Below, piece by piece: positions 22,080-35,450 of a DNA stretch of 64,000 nt. The stretch is from Aphelocoma coerulescens. Taxonomy: Eukaryota; Chordata; Aves; Passeriformes; Corvidae. The stretch lies in NCBI RefSeq assembly GCF_041296385.1, contig NC_091013.1, positions 30,327,001 to 30,391,000 of the forward strand, written 5' to 3'. Position numbers and translations under genes: made by a program. Numbering within the stretch: the stretch's first letter is position 1; each line of letters begins with the position of its first letter. The notes beneath the pieces were generated by a model. That model searched no databases. It was not told where the DNA came from and worked only from the letters and a program-made list of their open reading frames with translations.

Positions 22080-22390
22080 TAGTGAGTTTAAAATGTCCTC
22101 ATCTGTTACAACCAAATCTGTCTGCTGTTGCCATGGAGCAGCTTTCTAACTTCTGCTTTTGCAATTTGCTCATTAGTTTGTACAATGTGTGCTCAGAAAT
22201 TATTCTTAAATATTGTATGGTAAGGACCAACATGCAGAAAAGAAACCTGGAACTGTGAGCAAAGGACTTCTTGATTTATCCTTCTCACTCAGACAGAAAA
22301 GTACAGCACACAATGAACTCTGGACAAACTGTACAATGGCTGCATATCTCTCATCACATTACCCAGTGTCTTGCTAGAATACCACTAAAA

Positions 22391-22642
22391 TTCATAGAAT
22401 CATAGAATCATTTGGCTTGGAAGGGACCTTAAAGATCATCTAGTTCCAACATCAATGGCATGGGCAGGGATACTTTCCATTAGACCAGGTTCCCCATAGC
22501 TCTATCCAGCCTGGCCTTGAACACTTCAAGGGATGGGACATCCTCAGCTTCCCTGGGCAACAGTAAAGAATTTTTCCTAATATCTAACCTAAACCTACTT
22601 TCTTTCAGTTTGAATGCATTCCCCCTTGTCCTGTCATTATGT
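22391..22642 (-). mobile_element. CR1 LINE 3' end, reverse orientation
   Basis: The plus strand starts TCATAGAATCATAGAATCAT, then GGCTTGGAAGGGACCTTA and AGATCATCTAGTTCCAAC, and extends through a CTGGGCAACAGTAAAGAA segment to CCCCTTGTCCTGTCATTA. It is a clear, relatively intact 250-base CR1 tail. Confidence 0.95.
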
Positions 22643-25185
22643 GAACAAAAGCAACAAGTAAACTGGAGTAATAAAACGGACCAAGGAAAGCCATACAAGA
22701 CTATTTGTCTTTAAATTGTTAGAAGAGCACAAAAAGGACATCCACAATTACAGCAGACCCTGAAATATGGTAGCTGAAACAGAAAGAATCTTTAAAAGCA
22801 GTAACTTGCAGTGGATTGAGCTTTGAAAAATAAAACTCTTATCTCAGCAGACACTAGGGTGTGTTGGTGATTTCACTCTAAATTAGAATGAAGGATTAGT
22901 TGCCATAGAAGCATGTAGAAATTACTGTACTGCTGCTTTCTTCTACCAATGGAAAAGCTCAGAACTGCATGAGACAAAGGAAACAAAACTCAGAGCTACT
23001 TTTGCCTGAGCTTTAACATTCCTTTCAGCTAAAAGGCAAGAAAATCGAAGTAACAGTTGTTTGGAAGATAATGCTTGTGATAAAATAATTAATTATCTAT
23101 AGCAATTGATTTTCCATGACTGGAGCATGAACCCTTTGCCTCTGGAGAGTAATGTGCTGCCTTTCTAAGGCTGAACATGAATCACTGTGCTAAGTGCTGC
23201 CTCAAATGTTTCCAGAGACTCGGCATAATACTTTGATTAATATTTTGCTGAGAAGTCAAGTTTTTTGTCTGCTGGATACATGTTTTGGAGTCTTGTGCTG
23301 GCATTGCCACTGTGCTCTTGCAGAAGCCTTCTTTTTGCTGAAGTGTTGTAACAAATATACAGCATGGCCATTGTTAGTCATTGTTAGTCATTTTAATTTT
23401 AATAAATTGTTAGTCATTTTTAAAGTCATTTTAGAAGCTTTGTGCACAAGCTAAATAGGGATCTGATGCTAAACTAATTGCAACGAATTAGGAAAAGCCC
23501 AAGTAATTTGGAGTGCTGAACACAGCTGGAGCTACAACATGCTTATTCACTCTATAAGTGACTATAAATTATGCTTCCTAGTTTTTTATTTCTCTATTAA
23601 TAGCACCTATCCATTGTTCTTTAGTAGAAGATCTTTAAGGTCCCTTCCAACTCAAACCATTCTATGATTCTGTGATTCTCTGACTATATGTTGTAAAGTC
23701 TAAAATATGTTTCTTGGCACAATGATTTGTCTTTGCAACCACTGTGTACCCAACCTACCAAACCTAGACTCCAAAAATAGGAGCCACAGGCAAACAGGAA
23801 GAACAATAGAAAGAGTCTGATCAGAAATAAGAAGTAGAAACTAGTTTTCATTCATGTAATTAGCAGTACATGTGGAAGAAGGTGAGCAAAATCAAATCAC
23901 TTTAAACAGAAAACTGCTGTGGCTGTGTCATGACATAGCTTTTTCTCAGTGTCCAGTATATTTGGTCTAATTAAAATTGATCAACCTTAAAAACAGAAAT
24001 ATTTAAAGCCTATGACTCAGATTTTCATTGCCATTCCTGCATATAAATCAAAAAACCTTACCTGTGACAAACACTCCCTGTGGCATCCCTGTAATTCATT
24101 GTAGCACACTGATCAGGAACAACTGTTTTCTCAGCAGGCTTTTAGTGATCAGCAGCATTCACAACACATAACACTACCCAGATGGTTTTGTGTCTTTCCT
24201 TTTCCTTACATGTCCTTCAAACACAAACACTACCTCAAACTTCATAAGAGTTACTTGCAATTCTCTCATCTTACCCAAAGGAGACCAACTCCTTTCAGCA
24301 CCTTTTATGATAATTCATTTTATTGGGTCATGTTACAGAAGAGAAGGAAAACAATTTCCCTTGTGTGTTACATTATGTTTTGAGGTAGTAATTTCTTGTT
24401 GCTTCCAGAAAAACTTGTGAGAGCTTTTTTTTTTCTCCTATGAAACTTTCCATTGTCTGAAGAGCTGGCATTCTCCTCTGCCCAAGGAAAGCAAAAAGTA
24501 ATGTGGAACACAGAAGCAGTCCATGAGCTGGTTTTCTGTGAGTGCAACCTTTAAAAATGAGTTGGTGAATGCTGACAGTGGTGTTAAGCAATCCCAGCCC
24601 CCACTAACATTATGTTTTCTCCCTCGGAGACATTGATTATGTGTGGTTTTTTTGCTATAAAACACAACTGGACCACAGCTATAAATTGGCTTTTGAAGAT
24701 AAGGGAGGGAGGGTCAAGAAAAAGAAAAAATTAAAGAATAGGCAAAGTCACTCCAATACTGTTATTTTCAAGAGCCACAGGAGCTTTTCTGCTGAATTTC
24801 ATTAAAATTTCTTATTTTTTCCTGTTGGCAGTCACTCAAGGACTATCTTGCTATGGGAGTAGAGGAAAGAACCTTGTGTGTATGCTTTTGTCCAGCTAGT
24901 CACCTTTTTTCCCATGATCCTTGCTTAATTGTGTTAGCAACTGACTTGTGATATGAAAGGTACAGTAAAATACTGGTGCTCTGTTTGTTATTTGGCATGG
25001 ATAATACTTTGCCTGGATTTTGGTAATCAAAGCTAGGTCTCCACCAACAGTAAATACAGCTGCAGATGGCAGAGTAAGCTGCTACATCCCAAAATAAATG
25101 AAGTTAATTTTGAGATCCTTTGAATTCAAATGCTTTCCTTTTCTGGATTTCCATGTAGTCTTTTTGTCCTCTGTCTTTTCTCTAG
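22643..25185. other. Spacer with one short CR1 tail
   Basis: AT-rich sequence. It contains a short tandem TTGTTAGTCATT reiteration near 23,375-23,424 and a CR1 tail at 23,622-23,684. No gene seen. Confidence 0.6.
23622..23684 (+). mobile_element. CR1 LINE 3' tail (short)
   Basis: AGAAGATCTTTAAGGTCCC, TTCCAACTCAAACCATTC and TATGATTCTGTGATTCTC identify the last 60 bases of a CR1 copy. Confidence 0.92.
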
Positions 25186-25321
25186 ATTCCATGTGAGAAC
25201 CTGCAGAGATGGACACTGCAGCAGTTCCTGGTCACAACCAGTGCGGCTTACCTGACTCATGGGCGGGTGAAGATGGTGACCGTGGTGTTCTCAGGATTTG
25301 GCAGCACAGAAGGACACAGAG
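25186..25321 (+). other. Exon-like segment A, unidentified plus-strand transcript
   Basis: A 136-base segment is clearly richer in GC than its surroundings. It is preceded by a long pyrimidine tract ending tctctag and followed by a weak donor, AGAG|GTCAGG. The frame from ATT CCA TGT is open (contains YLTHGRVKMVTVVFSGFGS) and ends in phase 1. No family is recognised. It may be a lineage-specific or non-coding exon, an old repeat, or chance. Confidence 0.22.
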
Positions 25322-27113
25322 GTCAGGGGTTCTGTGAATTTCTTTGTTACAAATTACGACAAAACTGCCATTAGTAAAAAAAAATATAAATATATGCTAG
25401 AACTCACTACAAAACTACTACTATGAAAACAAGTATTTGTATTACAAGAGTAAAGCAAATACAGATATATTAGAAGCTAATGCAGAATTCCAATGAGTGA
25501 AACAAGTACATAATCACAAACTTTTACCTGTGTGCATACCTATAAATATATTATGCAAGGTGCTACCAGTATGGCAGTCACCAAACCACTCCCAAGAGTG
25601 GGTCTAATTGACAATGGAGAAGTTTTACTTCAAAGATGATCCATATGGATCCCCAGGAAGGGACTTGTCTCTCTGGGAAATCACTTGCAGAATAAGTCTT
25701 GCAGAGAAGTTCATTTTGGCTAGGCAGCAAGTTACTTTTATACCTTTATGGTATAAGTATCTTTGTGTAGGACATCAGTTCCTAGAACAGTTGTTACTGA
25801 CTCATGTTTTCACGGAAGGTCAGTTTCTTTGTCCTGCACCCATCAGGGATTCTTTGTTCTGCTGACTGCTTCCCATCAAGGAAGTTTGGACTGAGTTCTT
25901 CAGGGTCTGAGTTTATCAGGGATGTCTTGGAGCTCTCATTACAGAGATACCTTTCTTTGTTGGTATGTTTGCTGGATGTCTTTGTGGGGGCTGCAGTCAG
26001 GTGCCTCAATGGTCAGAACTTCCATTCTGCTCTGTGGCGAAGTGGGGGAGAGAGTGGGGAGCACACAAAGGCAAAAGGTGCAAGGAGTGGAGTGTGAAGG
26101 ATCCCCCACTCTGACTGGGCAAAGAGTACTTTGGTTCAGGCATCACCAACAAGTGGGCCTGGCTGAAACCAGCCTTGTTCTGCAAGCCAGGAGAATTGTG
26201 CAAGACTACTATGTCTTCTCAAAAACTAAGGAACCTAGGCCATGTCTTAGCAGACCAGCCTGAGCTGGGACTAGATGAAACTAAAACAACTAACCAGTCA
26301 TGTTTAATGCTGGTGAACTTAAAGGGTTAAGATTAAACTTAAGAACATACTTTATGTTCAAATATTTTCTTCAGCTCCTTATGATATATCAAATTACTTC
26401 ATGCCCCAAGTAAAGAACCAGGTTCCAGTATTGTATAATTTTTGGAAACAAAAGTGAACATACCTCCCATATGCATCCTGCATTCAAATATTTCATAGTG
26501 ACAACAGGTGAAAAGCGTTTAAATAATTTTACTTGTCTCCACTGCAGCTGAAGCCTTTTTTTCTTGAGATGTCAAGGAAAAATAAAGGGTGATAGTATTA
26601 GGAAGGTTGAAGTGTTCCTGCCTCCCAGCATCCTACCAAAGAAAGAGCTTCCTGTGAAGTACCCAGGCCTTTCTGCTGCAAAAGGTAGAGCTTAAATTAA
26701 TACTGTAGAAAGTAACAGAGATTCAAGTGCTGAAGTCCCTTAATTATACACCTTTCTGATTCTAGTGTCTCTTGCCTTTTTAACTGAGCTTAACCATTAT
26801 ATGTATTACTTATAATCATCCTTTTTATAATATTGCATCCGTCATGTCTTGTCCCATTATGCAAAGCAGGGCACAAACAGCTGGGATGTACATTTTTGCC
26901 CTAAAGAGCATGGAATACATGTAAAATTAAAGGATATTACCAAGAAATTTATATGGGAGGAGAACGTTGGTAATAACAACAAATGAGGACTCTTGCTGTG
27001 GTCTCCCAAGGGAGACAATGTAGTGTGTTCCAAACCCCCTGTTCTGAGATAAATCTTACGTTTTGATAATTTTAATTTTATAGGAATTATAACTGTCTCA
27101 ACCTTTGTTTTAG
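25322..27113. other. Spacer between exon-like segments A and B
   Basis: AT-rich ends flank a somewhat more GC middle at 25,580-26,330 that resembles a decayed interspersed repeat, but I cannot name it. Confidence 0.4.
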
Positions 27114-27270
27114 ACCCTCAAAGCCTGTCAGATCAGCCAGACTTACATAAAGAAGAGGAAAAGTTGAGCAGGACCTACATGGACAGTCAGAGACAACCTT
27201 CTCAAAAATTTGGTATTACCATGCTGAGTGAATGCAAGAAGAGAGTTTGTATTAGTAGAAAGAAAGGAGA
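27114..27270 (+). other. Exon-like segment B, unidentified plus-strand transcript
   Basis: A 157-base segment lies between an acceptor (aacctttgttttag|ACCCTC) and a strong donor (GGAGA|GTGAGTC). Joined to segment A, the split codon becomes GAC and the frame stays open (DPQSLSDQPDLHKEEEKL...). Content is hydrophilic and charged, and no domain is recognised. A further weak candidate follows at 27,613-27,673. Confidence 0.22.
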
Positions 27271-30200
27271 GTGAGTCAGATTTCTGAGGCCACATCTAAA
27301 AGCAAGATTAAGAAAAGTGAAGTGAAATATTATTACAAAGTGTGGTAAGGCTTGCTTGCAAGTAGAAAAAGGTTTCTTCATGATTTACTGCAAAAGAGCA
27401 ATCAAGAGTTTTAAGAACATATTTGTGACAAACGTTTGAACTGGGCTCCTTATTCAAATCCGTCATTCAGCTGTCATCATGCTGCTGTGGCAGGCGGGTG
27501 GAGCAGCATGAACAGCAGCCACAGCTTTGACTCAGAAGTTAACCACTGTTTTATGAGTGTAGCTGGAGGGAGAGAAACGTGTCACTCTTTCCATTTTTGT
27601 TCATTTCAACAGAACTCTCTGGATTTGGAGGCCAGGGTGTTATTATTTGTCTACATGAAGTATCAAAAAGTTGGTAAATAATCAGGAGGACCAAGTGGGA
27701 GCAAATATTGTTTGAGGAGTCCTGACCTTATTTACAGGATTCAAAGCAATCAAAAGGAGATCATCATTGATGTGGATTTGTTTGGAGGCTTCTTGTCTAT
27801 CCTTTTGCAAAGAAAGCTTGTGTCAGTAAGCTCATAACCCCATGTCAACTAGCTGCTTTCTTTCATGCCACAATAATTTTTTTTTTTTACGTTTTTTTAT
27901 GAAATCCACTTTTGCTGATTTTATTAAATCAACTTTTGCTGATTTTGCTGTAATAAATTCAGAGCCACCTCAGTCACCCTTGCAGCCTTGACGTTTCTCC
28001 CGCTCAAGGTAAGCACACTGAGATGACAAAGGTCGATGCCTGTGAGATTGAGCAATATAATCAATTTAAGAGAACGTGCTGGTCACGTCAAAGCTTTCTC
28101 TGGGGCATTCCCTAAAACTGGTACTAAATCACTGTCTGAGAGGGCGTTAGCTTGACCAGAGTATCTGGTGTAAGAGGAGACAAAAACGTGGACCAGGGTC
28201 TAGCATTTAATGGGAGTCACACTTGTAGTTTGAGCTGATGGCAGTGTAAGCTATTAAACTGGTAATATAAGCCTCTCATGAGTGCTAAGCATGGAGTTTG
28301 AACGTGAATTAAAATGGACAAAGCCGCTGTGCTTTTTCAATTAAAAAGTTCAACTTACTGTAATGACCAGTTCCCCCCACACATCCAGAGTGGCCTCTCC
28401 AGGTCAGAGTGGCCACTCTTTTCAGAACTGGGAAGGTGATACCCTGTAAGGAAGCATCTGTTCCATCCCTGGAGCAAACAGGAGCAGCAGTTCTGAGCTC
28501 TGAATGCTCCCAGCTCCCCTTATGTCCTCCCTTATGCCACCAGGTGATGAGTGAACTTCACATGCTCCTGATTTCAGTTCCTTGAGCTTCACCCTGAAGG
28601 GGGGAAAAGGAGTCAGACCACAGCACATTTTGGGATTTCTTCCTTAAACAAGGACACACCAAGGGTGGAATTTCACCTTAGATGCAGGCAAACTGGAAAC
28701 ATTTTTGTTCACATGAAACATTTTTGTTCACATGATTCAATTGTAAGTCCTCTCTTTATTTCCCCACCCTTCATCAGTGTGTGTTGTTGCTGTGTTGCTC
28801 AGAAGCATTGCAGGCAACAGTTGCAAGATGATGGAATACTTGGGTGGAGGAGCAAACAAGGCAAAGGATAGAAAGGACTGCAAGGGAAAGAACAGAGCTA
28901 AAGGAAAAAAAGCCAAATCTTTACTTTAGATAAGCTGTCTCCGATATGGCTCTTACTGTAGAACAGACTTTAGCTCCAGTTTTAGAAAGTTTAAGTGCAC
29001 AGATTCAACAAGTTGCAAAACTTGTGTTTTCCCTTGTTCTTTTACTTAGCAGAAGCTTCTCAAATCTTGTTTCCTTTGTTTAAGAGGTTTCAAGGACATG
29101 TTTCAGTTTGCTGAAAACATTACAAATCTGACATACTTTTGTGCCAACCAGGTGAAGTTGTTTATCAATGCTCAAATGCAACCGGTGGGGAGGGGAACGA
29201 GCATAGTTAGCAGTCTGTGCCCCAGTCAGGGGAGATCTCCTGCCTTTCCAGGAGACTCTGTGCCTAGTTGGTTCTTCCCTGGACCTCCCCATCACCTTTG
29301 CTATCCACCCCAGCTGTTAACCTCAGAGATCTAATCATGAGGAAAGCCACAGTAGAAAAGGGAAAAGAGATAGTGTAAGCGAGGCAGAGTTGTATGGTGG
29401 CATTGATAGACTGCTGTCAAGGAGCTGCTGTTTAAGGAAGCTTTCAGAGGTGCCCTAACATGAGGGAGAAATTATCCAGAGGCCCCAGCTGGCCTTGGGC
29501 AGAGCAGTCTCAGGCTGTTTTCTCACCTTCCTTGCGCTGGTAGCTACAGCAATTAGAACCCAGAATTTTCTAGGTTTTCTGGAAAGGGATGGCACCAACG
29601 ACTTGTGGAGAGGATGTTGCAATAGCATTGTCTCTTCTGTCATGGTACAGAAAGCAAGCTCCCTAAGCATAGACAGAAATCAGATAAAACGTCCTAAAAG
29701 AAAAATACTCAAAGGGCTTAGCTGGTAAATCTCAGCAAATATGAGCATGTGTGAGATGAAATATGCAATGACTTACAAGTTGGCCAAATCCATGCAGCAC
29801 TTCAGATTAATGCAAGGTACGCATTCCTGACTGTTCCTGTTCCTGGCTTTAAAGCGTGTAGACACAGTATTTTTCATTTTTAACATCATTTTAGAAATTT
29901 CTGAATGGATCTGAGCAATTCTCCTTTTTTTAAAAATAAATTTAGATGATTATGGAGCATACAAACTTTCTGTCCAAAGGGATGAATTTAACAATATTAA
30001 AAATAGGTGCCTCAGAGACTTGCAGAGTTTCTATCAACCCCATTCATGCTACTATGTATTCATTATTATTGATATAATAACTTCCCTTCTGAAGTCTAAT
30101 GCTAGCCAGTTATAACATATTAAAATAAAACTGGCCAAAATACACTGTTTACAAATCTGTGACATATGAAAGATTGATGGACTTTTGAAAAACATTGTTA

Positions 30201-33200
30201 GGAAAGCTAGACTAAACCTGCCATTTTATAGGTTATAAATATTTTCTTGAAACCTAGAAAAAAGCAGACTACAGAGAAAACAGCTCATCACTATAAGTGT
30301 AAGAGTAATTTTGCATGGAGGTCACTAGAACACTCTCTGAATTTCTTATTCAAAAGGTTTTCATCCACAAGTGGAGTTACACAAAGACAATCATGTTGTT
30401 ACATCAAATATAGGACACAGTAGCAATCAGTGCAGCACTAAGGCAGTTTAGACTGCAACTGGGACATTACTCAAAAGGTGCCAGCACACTGTGCTTAGTC
30501 CTCTGTGGTTTGCCAGGCTTCCTGCCTCTCCCTGTAACACTCAATAAAGGAAGAACTGTCATGGTCATAAGCAATAAAAGTATCATCAGCACTTGCAGGT
30601 GTTGCAAATTTGATTTTTGTTAAAGAGGTGCTTTAATTTTATTCATTTTTTTCAGTCCAGCATTATCAGATATTTGATAGTATTTGTCAGTCTGGGTCAA
30701 ACAGAATGCTAATTTCCTGGTTGTCTACAATAGATACAAGTTACTTCACAGCTATGTTCAACTCCGGGTCCTGATATGCAATATGAATGTGACCCATGTG
30801 AGGACTAGCAGCTGGTGCCCATGGGCAGATGCTGCTTTTCATTCCTAAAGTCATATTTCTTGAGTATGCCCCATTTTGAAGAGATTGGAGCCCCTTGTAG
30901 TCCGTGAATTTCACATATCTCATTTTTGCTTGGTTGTTCATAATTTTTATTGTTAACTTGATAGTAAGTTTCTTAATGCTAAGATACATAAAATAGGTAA
31001 TTTTTACTGGAAGGTTTATGGTCTGCCCTTTTTTTTTTTGTCAGTGTTGTCAGCAGCTATAAAGAGCAAAAGATACATTCAGCACATTAGTCCACAATTT
31101 CTTTATTGAATTGTAAGTGCCAGTTCTATGTTCAGAATTGTGTAGACATGGGCTAGATTATTTTTATCTATATGCATTGTGTTACACCTATCTACATGAC
31201 ATTTATCTGACCCTTTTTTGCCTACTTTCTCAGTCTTGTGAGACGAAGTTTCTTATCATAGTCTCTGTTTTCTTTGACTTCTAACCCAAATCATAGCATT
31301 CTTTAATGTGCAGTCTCATTCCCCCATGTTCCAAAGCAGGTGTCTCCAGTCTCCCTGTTTCTGGAGGCTACCACAGTACAACTGTCCATGAGCCCCTCCC
31401 CAGTGGCTGTCATTCCCAATCTATTCACTCACCTCCTCCTTCAAACAATACATTCATCACACCCTCCCTGTATTCTCACCAGTTTGGTTTCCTCTTCTCT
31501 AGTTCCTAAGCACATTTATTTGTCTCCCAATCCCAGTATACCCATCTCCTGTCAAATTCTCTGCATGTTGTTTATTTCCTCCTACGAATTTGGCTAATAG
31601 TGTCCCTGGCTAGACAATCTTCACCTCTTTCAAAATATTCTTCTCTTTATCAATTTCTCTTTCCTACCCACATTTTTTTGGGGGGGGGGGGGTTGTGCTA
31701 TTCCTTCAAACTGCTCATCAGAATATGAACCACTTGTTCCTAATCCAACTTTAATGGGAGTTAGTTCTCTTCCCAGTCTTAGGCTGCATGCTCAGTCTGC
31801 CCCAGCTGTCCTACTCCACAGCCACACCCCTCAACCCCTTCTTTGAGTTTCACCATGTACTTCTTTCTTCCACTCCTTTTTTTCTGGCCCAGGTGTAGGC
31901 CCCTGTGCACTCAGGGAGATTAATTCCTGCTGCCCACTTTCCAGCTGTGGAATTAGCACAGGCAGCTGAGGAGACACCATGTTTTCTTCTCTTTGTAGTA
32001 GTAGCCTGATCATCATGTAGTAAATACAGGAGATGTCCACTTTTCTTCCTAGAGTGGAGAATCCTATTGCTCTGCAGACTTGTTCTGTCTCTCAGAACTA
32101 AGAGTCACAAAGCAATGGAGCATGTTCGGTACAGCTGAAATCTTCAGAACTGTAGGTTGCTAAACCTCAAAAGACTGTCTTGAACACCGTATTGGGCAAT
32201 TTTCCATTTTCTATAAAAGCAGCAATTTGACATTTAATATCTGACATCATCTCACCGTATTTCTCAAATACGTTTCATAATTGAGCGAACAACACTGAAT
32301 ATTTTATGGTATTTTAGTTTCAAAGTTCCTAATTTCTCATCATGATGAAATCAAGTGGAGTTGGATTAAACAAATCAGAGAAGAGGAATGGGAAGGCAAA
32401 CCTGAGGTAAAAAATAAGAGGGGGAAAGGAAGTATTTTGAACTTGTAAATAGTTGAGGATATGAGTGGAGAAATTGCCATGTATGCATAGCTTTATCATA
32501 GAAGCAATATAAAACATAGAAGAGAAATAAGAAAGAATTGACAGAAACAAAAAATTGTTTAAGGAAGTTACAGAAAAAGGTATCATTATAAGAAAAAAAA
32601 GCCAAAATATTTAAAATTTCATTTAAAATAGCTGAACATATGAAAGATGAAAAAATTTAATTTTATTTTACGATTACAAAAATAAAAGGTGGGATAAAGT
32701 GGAAAAAAACAGAAGAGAAGGAAAGTGATAACTGCAAAAGAAACATTGATGATGTTTCTGAAGTGTTTCAAAGTCTTGCCATAAAGCTGCAACTTTCTGA
32801 GAAGACACCAAAGGACATGCTTGAAGAGGAAGTGAGGCATGTGCCTTTGTGGTTAGCCGACCCAATTAGTGATGAAAATTGTCCTGATTTAGTAAGCAGG
32901 AGATATGCCTTTACAAATCACTGTCTTAGATATAATCAGTAGTTTACCCATTTTACCAACATAGCTTGTTGGGGCATTTTTCTCATACATATTTCTCATA
33001 CATATAGTATTTTTGTGTAAGTGCTCACTTCACAACATCTCAAGAAAAATAATAGTGTTCACTAGGTGAAACGCTTTGTGAAGTCTTACAGATCAGATTC
33101 ATTGTTCATTTTGAGTAGGTCAGTACTGAATAAACAGCTGAGCCATCTTCAAATACAAATGGTTTCTTACCTTAATTTTACAAGAAAATGCTGTGAAGTA

Positions 33201-34339
33201 TGGCATTGTTTAGTCTGAACTCAGGAGGACAGCAAAGGTCTGCTCAAAAGGATTCCAAAGTTCTTCCTTTGTCTACTAGTGAGCATAAGGTCAAAGTTCC
33301 ATAATTAAAACATAAGCTAGCAGTCATTTTAATCTAGAATTTCTTTCCAGAATTACATAAAATCACATTAGACAATAGGTTTTGGCAATGAAATGAGATA
33401 ATTATTGTATAATATAAAATGCAGCTGTTCAACAGGGGGGGATTTTGTCCAGGCCACAATAGGCACTACTTAAATCATGCAGTGACACTGCCAGTATTCA
33501 ACTAGTTTTGGCTAAACCTTGAAAATTGTGCCTGAAATTATTGTCATCATCCCAACCCTTATACATCCTTTTCCTTCCCCACCTAATCCTTTTCCTCTCT
33601 CCTTCATGCCTTACAGTTTATAAACCCATGCATAACGTAGAAATACTTATAAATCCATTAGAAATTGGAAACTGTAATTTCCACTGTATGAGTGTATAAA
33701 ATTATCAGCAGCTAAGGTTGTTTTGACGTTTCTGGAGATAGGGTTGGCTGTACCTCTTCACATTTCTCTCCCTCATTTCCAGGCAATTGGAAAAATAAAT
33801 AACAATGAAGGGATGTGCTGAAGGTTCCTGTTTTATCTTCTTCTTCCGAGTATGGCAGGGAAGAGGAGAAGATGCTGCCAAACCATCTTCCTCTGTTGTC
33901 AAGTTCTGCATATTTTTAGATTAGAACAATAGCATTCAACGTGAGAGCAATTCCCTAGCTGCCTAACAAGTTGCCAACCTGCCTAAATATTTCCCTAATT
34001 CTCGCAATATTTGCATTCTTTACAGGTAACTTTTTTGTTTTCTTACAGCTTCAGAATTTGAAAAGTGGCTCATGCTCCTTGTCTTCTCATGCTGTGCCTC
34101 CCTGCCCTAATGCAGGGCCCTGGACGTGTCCCCAAATTGCGAACTGAGCAGGACTCCCAGGCTGATGCTTCTCCGCAGTGTACATCAGCTCAGTCTTCCA
34201 TATAACCTCCTTCAGCCCTGGGAGGGAACGGGGGCTTCCTGAAAAATTCCGCATCTCACTGGGGAGAATATTTGTACCCCCTAGCAGCTATATGTATACA
34301 CACCTTACAGAGCTGAGCAAAAATCTCTGCTGTGCCATG
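27271..34339. other. Gene-poor spacer
   Basis: Seven kilobases of AT-rich sequence. Visible oddities are a 19-base exact tandem duplication around 28,696-28,733 and a T7G13 run at 31,673-31,692. No supported gene. Confidence 0.6.
31680..31692. repeat. G13 homopolymer
   Basis: Thirteen consecutive G follow seven T. Confidence 0.95.
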
Positions 34340-35450
34340 ATAGCCCAATCCTGACAGAACTGACTACACCTAGAATGGCAAGGGGTGGAATGTATCAGGC
34401 TTGCATGGCCTGGTTTTTGGTAACAGGGGGCCCACAGAGGTGGCTTTCTGTGAGAAGCTGCTAGAAGCTTCCATCATGTCCAGCAGAGCCAGTCCCTGGC
34501 AAAGATGGACATGCTGCTGGCCAAGGCTGGGCCAATTAGAAATGGTGGTAATGCCTCTGGGATAACATATTTAAGAAGAAATCGAAACAAACATTGTGGT
34601 GCAGTTTTAATTGGGACTAGAGAATGTGAGGAGAACAACCCTGCAGACATCAAGGTCAGTGAAGAAGGGGGAAGAGATGCGCCAGGTGCCAGAGCCCAGA
34701 TTCCTCTGCAGGCCATGGTGCAGACCATGATGAAGCAGCTGTGCCTGTGCAGCCCATGGAGGACCACAGAGAATGCAGAGATCCACCTGCTGCCTGTGGG
34801 GGAGCCCACACTGGAGCAGGTGGATGCCTGGAGGAGGCTGTGAACCTGTGGAACACTCGTGGAGAGAGGGGCCCTGCTCCCAGGCTGGAGCAACCTGTCC
34901 TTGGAGGACTGCACCCTGTGGAAGAGTGACCCATGCTGCAGCAGTTTTGGGAGGACTGTTGCCCGTGGGATGGACTCACATTGCAGCAGTCTGCAGGGAG
35001 CTGTTGCTCATGAGATGGAGCCACATCCAAGAAGTTCATGGAGAATTGTCTCCCATGGGAGGAACCCCACAGTGCAGGAGGGGAAGGACTCCTCTCCCTG
35101 GGCAGCAGGAAAAGCCTTGTGTGATGAACTGACCATAACCCCCATTCCCTGTCTCCTCGTGCTGCTGGGGTAGGAGGTAGAGCTGAAAGAAGGGAGGGGT
35201 GGGAGGAAGGTGGTTTTAAGGGCTTATTTATCTTCTCATTTTCCTGCTCTGATTTTGTTAGTAATAAATTCACTTCATATTTCTAAGTTGAGCCTGTTTT
35301 GCCCTTGATGGTATTTGATAAGCCATCTCTCCCAGTCCTTATGTCAACCCATGAACTCTGTTAAATTTTTTCCCCTCTGTCCAGCTGCAGAGGGGAGTGA
35401 GTCAGTGGCTTTGGTGGGTGTCTTGCATCTGGCCTGGGACAACGCAGAAC
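34340..35450 (+). mobile_element. Large avian endogenous-retrovirus LTR
   Basis: The block matches a long, GC-rich LTR common in songbird genomes. It has GGGGGCCCACAGAGGTGGCT-like opening motifs near 34,425, repeated variants of 'GCAGCCCGTGG' and 'CCCACRCTGGAGCAG' (34,700-35,080), CTGACCATAACCCCCATTCC, the poly(A) signal AATAAA at about 35,264, and a U5 with TTGAGCCTGTTTTGCCC and CTGTCCAGCTGCAGAGGGGA. A TATA-like ACATATTTAAG is at about 34,565. Both ends are approximate. The long frames inside are not retroviral proteins and come from base composition. Confidence 0.75.

Larger units (their letters stand above)
18031..22390. other. Gene-poor spacer right of the CpG island
   Basis: About 4.3 kb, moderately GC near the island then AT-rich. 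Apart from a short CR1 tail (18,553-18,632), I see no exon, promoter or RNA gene. Confidence 0.6.

Noticed and set aside
34474..35273. ORFs of 104-205 codons on both strands
   Set aside because: They lie within a recognised LTR whose repeated CCCACGCTGGAGCAG-like units produce open frames; no retroviral protein motif is present.
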